Shown piece by piece: positions 53,007 to 61,396 of a DNA stretch of 64,000 nucleotides. The translations under genes and the position numbers were made by a program. The stretch covers positions 6,618,035-6,682,034 of the forward strand of contig OW388298.1 of NCBI GenBank assembly GCA_936450465.1. Direction: 5' to 3'. The DNA comes from Gibbula magus. Lineage: Eukaryota; Mollusca; Gastropoda; Trochida; Trochidae. The notes beneath the pieces are model-generated. The model searched no databases and had not been told where the DNA came from. It was given only the letters and a program-made list of their open reading frames with translations. Each line of letters begins with the position of its first letter. Position 1 is the first letter of the stretch.

Positions 53007-53834
53007 GACACACTGCAATACGAACAGCTGATGTTTGATCTATGTAGGTCGAATCTAGGTCACGCCGACCTTGTAATATATCACGTTAAATGCCAAGGAT
53101 GTTGGCAGAATGTCACAATTGAAGAAGTTGGTTTCTTCTTCGGTCTTGTTCATGTAACGTGTTTTTGTTCTATTCCATCGATCCTCTACAAGTAAATGTC
53201 TGTGGCGTCTTGATTATTCGTTTTTATTTAATGTTCCTGGTCATCAGTTAAAAAAGGACATTACCAGTCGTACTACTCATCAGTGAAATATCATCTTTTG
53301 TTATATTATTTGGAGTGAGATACTCGGTTCTAAATCAGGAAAATAAACCCTCTATTTATTATATTTTTATTGAGTGAAATAACATGTTATTCTTCTCAGT
53401 GAAATAACACTTTCAATCATATGACGTCATCGTAACAAAAGGATGACGTCATGAGATGACGGTGGAAAAGCAAGGCTTGGATGCTGTATTCACAAAATAA
53501 ACGTCATTAACGAACTATGCATATGTTAAATCTAATAAATAGAACATTTGACATTTCTCGCAGAATACCATGTGTATCTCATCTCGTGAAGTAGAAATCA
53601 TATGTTTATCAAACCAAGCTGTGTTCCACAGGTATCGCTTGTGTGAGATCAAGCCATATCTCCAAGGAGATAACGTTTTGGCAGTAGATTTTGCACACTG
53701 CCCTGTCACCGTCAACTACATGATATCACAATGCTTTTACATCATCGAGCAATGACACCGTAATGCTATGACGTAATAATCACGATGACGTAATAAGGCT
53801 ATGACCTCACAGCACTGGAAGTCAAATGGCAGAG
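53007..53834. other. Noncoding right flank, repeat remnants
   Basis: No gene is supported. Two TGACGTCA (53422-53429, 53444-53451) and two TGACGTAA occurrences (about 53769 and 53785) are present. The self-complementary CTTGTGTGAGATCAAG near 53639 recurs reverse-complemented near 58351, suggesting old transposon sequence. Overlapping 61-66 codon frames on both strands (53515-53755) come from this repeat. Confidence 0.5.
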
Positions 53835-53923
53835 CAACCTCCAAGACAGGGCGCTCTACCTCCGATTGCCTCTACGGTAGTATATTAGTGACGTCACGGA
53901 GCGGTTACTCGCTGTCTGTAGCT
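53835..53923 (+). repeat. Dispersed repeat R1, short copy
   Basis: Shares CAACCTCCAAG, CAGGGCGCTCT, CTCTACGGTAG and GTGACGTCACGGAGCGGTTA (then CTCGCTGTCTG) with 58136-58266, in the same order and orientation. It lacks about 41 bp present in the other copy just after CTACGGTAG. Confidence 0.8.
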
Positions 53924-53960
53924 AGATTGCAGAGATGTGCTCAGAGATGAACACTATTTT

Positions 53961-54059
53961 CTTCTGATATCAAATACAAATTCTGTATATCAACACTCGG
54001 CAAGCCTCGGATATTTGTAACTTTTGTCAACTCGTGTTGATATATTTGATATCAGAAGA
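53961..54059. repeat. Imperfect inverted repeat
   Basis: CTTCTGATATCAAATA at 53961 pairs with TATTTGATATCAGAAG ending at 54059. Inside the arms, TATATCAACAC pairs with GTGTTGATATA. The whole is about 100 bp and compatible with a small foldback or MITE remnant. Confidence 0.7.
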
Positions 54060-54122
54060 CACTTTGGTGATATTTTCTTTTTACACTCGTGGCTGCGTCA
54101 CTCAGGAACATACATTTATAAT

Positions 54123-54158
54123 GTTCTACCTCAGTCGATGAGATAGACATGGTATTCG
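54123..54158 (+). repeat. Short dispersed repeat, copy 2
   Basis: GTTCTACCTCAGTCGATGAG followed by ATAGACATGGTATTC matches 3861-3897 with a few substitutions. It is listed because the same family flanks the transposon at 58496-59506. Confidence 0.5.
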
Positions 54159-55420
54159 GCGAGAAATGTCAAATATCCTCTAATTATTACCCATACGGTT
54201 GAAAATAACCGAGTTAATATGTTCAATACGAGCTCATGTACATATCACTTTTGACCAGCAAACATTGTTTCAACGCGAGTTACGCCTGTGACGTCGTAAA
54301 CAATTGTTCATGACGTCATTTTAGCTTGCCGTCCCAAGCAAAATGGGCCGTTTTTTGGCTAGTTTTTAAGTGATTCAAATGGAATAGAACGAGGAATAAA
54401 GAAACCATTACACTCGAAAGTTTACGAGTATTTGTCAAGGAAATGTAGTATTTGTCAAATGACGTCACCCGTCAGTTGTCTGATTTATTAAACACTATCA
54501 ATCCATATTGTCTTTTTATCTGCTATATAAAAGTGGTCCTCCCCAGACGCGCTACATTGTCCGGTTCTTTATATCAAAATCTCATTAAATCACTAACAAA
54601 TTACCTTCATGCCGTTACTATACTGAATCGGTTAGCCTTAAAATGACAATTTTCAGCAACCATCAGAACTTTCCGATGAAATAACATATAACTTTTGACA
54701 TGATTTAGTATATGTGACACCATCAACGTACTGGTTGTACAATGTTACGAATCTTTAAAAATGACGGACTTTATGAGCGCTTCAGTCGCCATTATTTTCG
54801 CCCTTACATAGCATTTTTCACAAAATATCATTCCATAGACTGACCGACATACCATATCCAAAAAGCTTGGCTAAGATAACTCGATTTAATTCCTAGATAA
54901 GATAGCGCTTAGGTTCATGTGTACAGACACTTTGATAAAGGTGAGTACAGACCTGTTCTAAGGACAAGGTCGAGGAGACGGTTTAGTCTGCAAAGTGCTC
55001 AAGAATTGTAGTTGTTGACCTTCTTTGGTTACAAATGTCGCATAAAAAATGTCCTGTTTCAACGTAGTGGAGAGCTGTTGATATAGAGCTGCAACCGCAT
55101 TATTCAGAGGATGACAAATTCAATCAGTTTCAAATAAACTGCGCGCGCGTGCTCAGATCAAAGAGTGAATTACAAGCATACTACTAGTGAATACACGTCA
55201 TGCACGTGCATCAACTCCAAACCGTAGACGTAACAGGGTCAGTGTTAGAACATGATTTTGATAATGTCCAACCTTAAAGGTATGTCCACTGTGTTTCATC
55301 AAAATATTATTTGGCTTTAATACGCTCCAACTCACCACATCGCATATGTGCTGTTTATAATACAACGAATTCACTCATTTTGCATATTCTTCCCCAATCG
55401 CCTAATATATCATAATTACT
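54159..55420. other. Noncoding flank, no gene recognised
   Basis: No supported gene. TGACGTCA occurs at 54311 and 54460. A short GC-alternating patch (GCGCGCGCGTGC) lies near 55141. A 64-codon frame at 54452-54646 shows no domain. Confidence 0.45.
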
Positions 55421-55759
55421 AGTTTCCAATTAAGGTGAGGTGAGCTGAGCTGGGGTTTAACGCCGCTTTCAAGAGTATTTCACTTATATCGCGGCTGCTA
55501 ATATTATGGCAGGGAGAAAGCCCGCAACGCCATGTGGCTATGCACTGCGGTGAAACCTGCGAGCATCGGCTTGAACTAGCGAACCATGGGTGGTACTACG
55601 CTGAAATTCAGTGTATCATTGCACCCAAACCTTACTGCGTGTAGAACAGTTCTCTACTGCAGACAAAGTTGCCGTGTCCCTGGCGGGATTCGAACCCCTG
55701 ACCTCTTGATCCGAAGCCGAACGCGCTAACCACTGCGCTATCCCCCAGTTTCCAATTAA
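55421..55759 (-). mobile_element. tRNA-derived SINE, copy 2, full length with 13-bp target-site duplication
   Basis: The SINE body is 55434-55746 in minus orientation. The duplication AGTTTCCAATTAA is identical at 55421-55433 and 55747-55759, proving retroposition. The minus strand starts with a tRNA-like head: A-box TAGCGCAGTGG (plus 55730-55740) and B-box GGTTCGAATCC (plus 55686-55696) at normal spacing. The middle matches copy 1 at 1310-1624 closely (GTTTAACGCCGCTTTCAA, TATATCGCGGCTGCTAATAT). The 3' end is CTCACCTCACC-like. The intact A and B boxes and perfect duplication indicate a younger insertion than copy 1. An 84-codon minus frame through the head is a SINE artefact and not a protein. 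Confidence 0.93.
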
Positions 55760-57504
55760 AATTGAGTAACATCATTTTGCATTTGCAGAAACCGAAACTG
55801 AACGTTCCATTTACATGCACTGTAGTGTTATTTGTCTGTTTTAAATAAGATTCCAAAATTACGTTTGACTCATTAGCGCGCGCCACACGCGGTGCATTGT
55901 CCTTTTTTTTTATTAGAAATCACCACTTTTACCTTTATATCGTCAATATACTAAGTCGACTATCATCAAAATGGAAGTTTTCGGCAACAGTCGGTACTTC
56001 TCGATAAAGGCACACCATTTATAACGTTTGATATATGCGACCCCCAATAACACAATGGATGACCCTTCTTCAATATTCATAATTTTGTGAACATTTCAAT
56101 TGTTTTCTATAATGAATGAAAATAACAGCTCACATTGAACACATGATGACACATGATGACACCATGTTATCATTGGCTATGCTTAATTCATCCCAGCAGC
56201 GGACACGCCGACCATGGTACGCCGGGTGGTTCCCCGGTTCCTCAATCAAGCACACCCATGAACCCAACCTTTAGTCCGAACCTCTGATGTTACTAGTAAT
56301 TAGGTAGGTCGCGTTCTTTGGTCACATACCATCCGAGATAACACACACGTGGTCAGTGCAGGTGTTGCGTAAATAATCGCACAGTGACACGTGCATGGGA
56401 CATGGTCGGGGTTCATTCTTATAGGTGTTGATTGAAGTGAAAATAAAATGATAGAATGAATTTGAAAAGATAATGTAAACTTATAGTTTGTATTTACACT
56501 ATTACTTATAAAAAAACATTGCAATGTATTTTCATGTTCATAACCATCCGCATCCTTCATCAAACCCTGGCTCTGGCTGACAATACTATGACGTCACAGA
56601 ATTGATTACATAACAGTTATATGCTGATGACGTCACAATGCTATGATATCACTGGAATCATTGCAGAAAAAGTTTAACGACAGTTTTAACTGACGATATA
56701 GCTTGTATATAATAGGAATGTTTAACGATAGATCACACACACAAAATATGGAACGATCTTGGGTTGTTCTTTTTATTTAATGAGATTAATTGGTATTTTC
56801 AAGCGATGGATATGTCTTTAATGTCAATCTAAACATCGATTCAATTCAATTGACATGACATTACCAATATGTGACATCCGAAAGCCTTGACATTACTAAA
56901 AACAAAACTGACAACGCCACTTGGGGTTGTATTGTCGAAAAACTAGCGACTAGAAAACATATGGCGTCGACTATTCGGTCCCTTATACTATAGAAGTAAA
57001 GTTAAATCGGGTCCTGCATGTGTGTCTAGAACCAATTTCGAGTGAATATAATTTTGAGAAATGAAACAATTCCTCACAATCCACATGTTCAAGTGACTAG
57101 AGGCGCAAAACTCTTAATCTTTTTTCCAACTGTAATATTATACATGTCTCATATTAGTCCGTCATTATGTTATCTGAAAATACTAGTTCCAGTTGTCTCG
57201 TGTATTATCTAACCTAGAGGCTGTCTCTCTATCTACATGTACCAACTGACCTGTCCTTGGTCACTGGGTCAGAGGTCAGAGGTCATATATAGATGAACCT
57301 TTTTACTTTTAGGATTTTTTAAAATAAACTTTTTCTATTTTTTAAACACTTTTGTTGAGATCCTACACGGTTCCCTTTTGTCCGAAAATATTTTAGAAAT
57401 TGTTATTTATTATTTTTAGTATGTATGTTCATACTGCCCTTTACAACCTGTTGGATTTTTTTGGTAATGATGAAATTATAAAATAATTAGCTGAAACATG
57501 TTCA
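55760..57504. other. Noncoding flank, no gene recognised
   Basis: Nothing codes convincingly. TGACGTCA occurs at 56589 and 56628. Short duplications include CACATGATGA twice near 56140 and AGGTCAGAGGTCA near 57274. An 87-codon minus frame (56300-56563) has no recognisable domain. Confidence 0.45.
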
Positions 57505-57725
57505 TTATATAACATAAAGCTAAGGTAGGATCCAATCGAACAGTGCATGTCCAAAGTAATCCATGAAACCCAACATTGTTACAATTGGGAGAACACTACC
57601 AATTGTAACAATGTTGGGTTTCATGGATTAGTTTACCTATATTTAGAGGGCTGTTAGGAAAGGAGTTCATATACTTTGGACATGCACTGTTCGATTGGAT
57701 CCTACCTTAGCTTTATGTTATATAA
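57505..57725. mobile_element. Long near-perfect hairpin with one arm carrying 43 extra bases
   Basis: Left arm 57505-57588 (84 bp) and right arm 57599-57725 (127 bp) are complementary throughout, around a 10-bp loop (GAGAACACTA). The exception is a 43-bp segment (57633-57675) present only on the right. In the left arm the corresponding join is at a TA dinucleotide that occurs at both ends of the extra segment, suggesting a deletion between TA repeats. The outer ends read TTATATAACATAAAGC. No coding capacity. It may be a foldback/MITE element or a snap-back inverted duplication; no clear target-site duplication is visible beyond AT-rich ends. Confidence 0.85.
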
Positions 57726-57726
57726 A

Positions 57727-57771
57727 TTGATCGGAAGCCGAGCGCGCTAACCACTGCGATATCCCGCCCCC
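57727..57771 (-). mobile_element. SINE tRNA-head fragment
   Basis: TTGATCGGAAGCCGAGCGCG and CTAACCACTGCGATATCCC match the tRNA head of the SINE copies (compare 55706-55745) with a few substitutions. The body is absent: the hairpin at 57505-57725 ends two bases before it, so the rest was lost or replaced at that junction. Confidence 0.75.
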
Positions 57772-58135
57772 TATCTCTAACAGAAGACACTTGCCGAAAT
57801 ACAAGCATGAACGCCTTTGTTCGAACTGTCATTGGAATATTTTAATGTTATAATCAATATACACCTTTCTGTATTTTGTGCTATTTAATTATATGGAGTT
57901 CAGGTGCGGCGCCCTGCTACGTTGGAAGAGAAAAGTGAGAACTTACTGATCATTCAAACTCATTCTTCCACAATTAAAGTAAAGAATGAACACGTGTGAA
58001 ACACAAAACTGCCATTTAGATTCGTCGGCAGTGATCTCAGTGAGATCATTGCATTACAAGATCAAGATACATCATATCATTATAATGTCATCAACTTTGT
58101 GACATCATAGCATTGTCAACAGTGTTCTCAGTTAT
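57772..58135. other. Noncoding flank, nothing recognised
   Basis: I see no gene or structured element in this stretch. A small repeat of AGTGATCTCAGTGAGATCA near 58030 is a local palindrome. Confidence 0.4.
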
Positions 58136-58266
58136 CAACCTCCAAGTCAGGGCGCTCTCCCTCCGACTAGCTCTACGGTAGTGACTCTGCCATCTTTCAC
58201 GGGGACATTGTTGTCAACCCAGTATATTGGTGACGTCACGGAGCGGTTACTCGCTGTCTGGAGCCA
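58136..58266 (+). repeat. Dispersed repeat R1, longer copy
   Basis: Homologous to 53835-53923 (shared CTCCAAG, CAGGGCGCTCT, GTGACGTCACGGAGCGGTTA) but with an additional 41 bp after CTACGGTAG. It contains a TGACGTCA at 58231. Confidence 0.8.
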
Positions 58267-58495
58267 GCTAATTAATGCCAAAACCTTGTAATGTCATTTA
58301 CTGATGATGTAATAGGATTACGACGAATTGATTGTAGCGAATGTATATATCGCTTGATCTCACACAAGTGATCATCAGTATCCAATGTGGGAGTTAGTTT
58401 TGGATGAGAATTTCCATCAGGTAAAAACACAACAATTAGTTCATATAGAATAACCACGATATGTGTATTTATCCCATCGAGTGAGGGGGAAAGTG

Positions 58496-59506
58496 TAGGG
58501 GAGACCGGGGCAGGTTCGTCCCCTTTTCACCAAAATAAATGTAATGGGTTGACTAAATGACATATCCTTGCGCTTGTTTGTACACGTATTGAGAGACATC
58601 TTAACTGGCTTGTAGTAATTGTTCACAATGGCTAATATTATAACTTTTTCCCATAACTATGCTTTCCTGACACTGGGGTTAAAAGCCGAACTTACCCCGC
58701 CTCGGGGCCGGTTCGGCGAACCCCCAGGGGCAGGTTTGTCCAAAACGGGGCATGTTCGGCCCTAATCAGTTAAAATAGAGGCAACAGCTGACTATTTAAT
58801 ATAGATTATTCTCATATATTTCCGATAGAAGGCGACATATCATTGCTTTGTATAGATAAAGTTTATTATCATGTAGATTCAGTATTCATTTTATGAATTA
58901 AGAATTGATGTGCAGGGCCGAACGTACCCCAAGAAAGAAACAGATCAGTTTAGACAATCGACTGAAATGTGAACTAATTACCGCTCCCTTCTCGTTTTTA
59001 ATAAATAATGTTTTAAAAAACAGTACCATGAACAAATATGCATATTTGTTAGTCGCACAAAGGAGAACTGAGTAAAAATTCCCAATGAACATCAATCACA
59101 GATATGATATATGTATCCAAACGTGCCCCGTCAGTAGGGGCCGAACGTGCCCCAGACCCACATGTCCCCTTTATGTTACCTCTGCGATAATACACAGCCA
59201 CCATACCCACATTACATAACCATTACTTATACCCATTGCCATGTTGGTTCACCTCCATTGAGGAACACAAACATAAGTACAGGCAATATTTGTCAAAAAC
59301 AAACTGAATTGAAGGGGGAAATATTACTCTACTGAATGAAAAATGGTTTTTCTTTCACAGATCGCAAATAACATGTGGAACCGCCACCATTTGGTTATGT
59401 GTACATGAGTTAGGTCACGTGGTTGCTTGGGAATCACCAACTGAAGTTAAAGTGACCACCAAACAAAAATTACAGAGAAAAGACGAACGTGCCCCGGTCT
59501 CCCCTA
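58496..59506. mobile_element. Non-autonomous DNA transposon candidate with TIRs and mirrored subterminal motifs
   Basis: The left end TAGGGGAGACCGGGGCAGGT continues TCGTC; the right end is its near-perfect reverse complement (GACGAACGTGCCCC then GGTCTCCCCTA, 59482-59506), giving a TIR of about 25-30 bp flanked by TA on both sides. The motif GGGGCAGGTTCGTCC recurs inside with mirrored orientation: plus-strand copies at 58507, 58704, 58727 and 58747; minus-strand copies at 58685, 58916, 59117, 59139 and 59482. Such subterminal arrays are usual transposase-binding sites. No transposase-like reading frame exists in the 1 kb. The superfamily is not assigned. Inverted copies of the short dispersed repeat (58463-58494, 59547-59576) lie just outside, so it may be nested in an older element. 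Confidence 0.75.
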
Positions 59507-59755
59507 TATGTTCACGAGTTAATATGTTCAGTTGTGAGAAAATGTAACTTTCTACCCCACTTAATAACATAAACATATTCAAGAAAAGACAAATAGCCCC
59601 TAAAGAGTTAATATCAGAAGATACGAGGAAGATATGTGTGTTATCCAACTCGTAACTGTACCCTTGTCACCGGGAGATAGTCGCTGATATCCCTCATGTC
59701 AAAGCACATTCAGTTCTATGTTCGCAGTTTCAGCGATGGAGATGGGACTGAAGGA
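59507..59755. other. Flank between DNA transposon and LINE remnant
   Basis: It contains one arm of the short dispersed repeat (59547-59576) and then sequence that probably belongs to the decayed LINE that follows, but I cannot align it by eye. A 77-codon minus frame (59415-59648) straddles the transposon end and is treated as chance. Confidence 0.4.
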
Positions 59756-59949
59756 CGGACGATCAGGGAATGGAACAGTCAACCGGAACACGTTGTGGTG
59801 GCCAGCTCCTTGCAACATTTAGGCAAGGTCTAGCGTCACTAACTGTCATGTAATCCCCAAATTGTTTTCATCCCACTGTAAATATCCGCAGCGCACACAT
59901 AGAAATGGTTATAATCTTCATATATTAAGGATACTACTATACCTAGAAG

Positions 59950-59979
<30 letters not shown>
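59756..59979 (+). mobile_element. LINE 3' end: reverse-transcriptase C-terminus, 3' UTR and (GAA)n tail
   Basis: Codons 59756-59830 read RTIREWNSQPEHVVVASSLQ with HLGKV and a TAG stop (59831-59833). This matches the very end of many CR1/Jockey-like LINE polyproteins, where an R-T-I-x-x-W-N-x-L-P motif is followed by a helix and the stop. About 110 bp of UTR follow, then (GAA)n at 59945-59979, a simple-repeat tail typical of some LINEs. The upstream catalytic domain is missing or unrecognisable, so it is a 5'-truncated dead copy. It is separate from the fossil at 42795-43045. Confidence 0.65.
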
Positions 59980-59980
<1 letters not shown>

Positions 59981-60039
59981 CGGTCGATCCTACACGGCTT
60001 CATAACAGAGGTTATAATATTCTACACGATATTTTAAGT

Positions 60040-60170
60040 CTCTCATAACTTCTAATGGAGTGGCTCAAGGTATTTTATGTATATAGTACATTTTTAAAAA
60101 TGTAATGTAATATGTGTACCACAACTGAGGTGAGACTCAAATAAAATACTTGTCTGTCTGTCTGTCTGTC
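60040..60170 (+). mobile_element. Possible retroelement 3' tail ending in (TGTC)n
   Basis: Sequence with CTCAAATAAAATACT leading into five TGTC units (60151-60170) has the look of a retroposon 3' end with an AATAAA-like signal and microsatellite tail. No coding part is recognised, and it could equally be an isolated tetranucleotide repeat. Confidence 0.35.
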
Positions 60171-60490
60171 CGCACAGGTCAGTGACCCTGTACATGCTTA
60201 CATACAAATAGATCGAACCAAGCGCGCCCACGCTTCAGAGTTCACTCGGTGCGTTGTCTGCGATGATTCACAGGGAGTGGGATGGTTGCGTGACGAGACT
60301 TCAGTCTATGATTTGTATTAATAATTTCTGGATTTCATTATGATTTTATTTATAGGCTTTGAATTTATGTATGTATACCTTCAGTTAGTTGAGTCAAATA
60401 TTACTTGATAAGGACCAAGACTTGTTAAACGCTCACTGTATGTAGAGCCGTGAAGCAGAGCTGGGTGAGAGCGAAACTGGAAGCTGTTAT

Positions 60491-60556
60491 ACTCAGCAGT
60501 TGCGCTTTCAGTATTAGTTATATACTCAGCAGTTGCGCTTTCAGTATTAGTTATAT
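60491..60556. repeat. 33-bp tandem duplication
   Basis: The unit starting ACTCAGCAGTTGCGCTTTCA occurs at 60491 and 60524 with no visible mismatch, a recent duplication. The in-frame peptide repeat it produces on minus is incidental. Confidence 0.9.
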
Positions 60557-60742
60557 GAACTTGAACGTTGTTTACCAATACTATGCTATATTAACTTACA
60601 TTCACAATTTCGGAACTTTCTAATTCTTTAAAAAAAATGTCGCAGCTCTGTGTGCACTACTCGTCTCCAGCTAATGTAATTGTAGAGATTATTGCTTATA
60701 CTAAACCAGAAGTGAGCTGTTGTTCAGGTTATAGAGCGAGGG

Positions 60743-60912
60743 TAGTCTTACACTCTGAAATAAGTATTATTCATACAAAATCACATTTTTATTAAATATT
60801 AAAAAGGAGACTATGAGAAATGTGATTTTCAGTCCGAGGCTCTCTTTCAATCCTAAATAAATGGTGACATTTTCGGAATAAATACTTTTTTCAGAGTCCC
60901 AGTGTTAGACTG
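60743..60912. mobile_element. MITE-like element with imperfect long terminal inverted repeats
   Basis: The left end TAGTCTTACACTCTGAAATA pairs with the right end TTCAGAGTCCCAGTGTTAGA. Inside, AAATCACATTT pairs with AAATGTGATTT, and GTATTATTC pairs with GGAATAAATAC. The total is about 170 bp without coding capacity. A truncated relative lies at 3193-3310, and a third partial piece (GAGGCTCCTTTTCAATAATT, TTTTCAGAGTC) at 60937-60969. Family assignment is not possible by eye. Confidence 0.6.
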
Positions 60913-61219
60913 GTGGACTCAAATGTTTATGAAATCAGAGGCTCCTTTTCAATAATTTTTTCAGAGTCTTAAAGGCGCTGTAGCACGTTTTTTGCAAACT
61001 TTGTTTTCTCAAATTGTCCGTTTATTATCAAAGTTTATACAATATGTTGTTACGTTAGAGGGTAAAACATCTCATTACACGACCCGATAAACCGTATCAA
61101 TATACAAAATGGTTATCCGTACTGGAAAAAAATTGTGCGACGTATAAAGCGACACATCTTCCGCACGCATCGGGCGAGATATGCATTTACAAGAAATTCA
61201 TATTCATATACACTATAAG

Positions 61220-61396
61220 TTGTATGCTTCTCCCTCGGGTAATACGGTCTCATGTACCAGCTGTGTACCAGTGTCAACCCTCGCCTGAAGGAGGCGAGGG
61301 TTGACACTGGTACAAAGCTGGTACATGAGACCGTATTACCCGACACTGGTACAAAGCTGGTACATGAGACCGTATTACCCGAGGGAGAAGATACAA
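61220..61396. mobile_element. Long hairpin with a 39-bp tandem duplication in one arm
   Basis: Left arm 61220-61286 is complementary to the right arm 61292-61396 around a 5-bp loop. The arms have one substitution (GTACACAGC versus GTACAAAGC when aligned) and one single-base indel near the base. The right arm contains two adjacent copies of a 39-bp segment starting GACACTGGTACAAAGCTGGT (61303-61341 and 61342-61380), whereas the left arm has one. Flanks are AT-rich. Either a foldback element or a snap-back inverted duplication followed by slippage fits. Open frames on both strands reflect the 39-bp (3 x 13) period. Confidence 0.85.

Larger units (their letters stand above)
53422..58238. promoter_or_regulatory. 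Cluster of TGACGTCA (CRE-like) palindromes
   Basis: The 8-bp palindrome TGACGTCA occurs at 53422, 53444, 53889, 54311, 54460, 56589, 56628 and 58231. Three more lie left of the satellite (1934, 2029, 3726), and I saw none between. It is the consensus site for CREB/ATF bZIP factors. Several copies sit in dispersed repeats (53889 and 58231 are in homologous copies), so the density may simply reflect transposon content. No promoter or gene is identified next to them. Confidence 0.25.

Noticed and set aside
55632..55886. 84-codon minus-strand frame
   Set aside because: It reads through the tRNA head of the SINE, a well-known source of false protein predictions.
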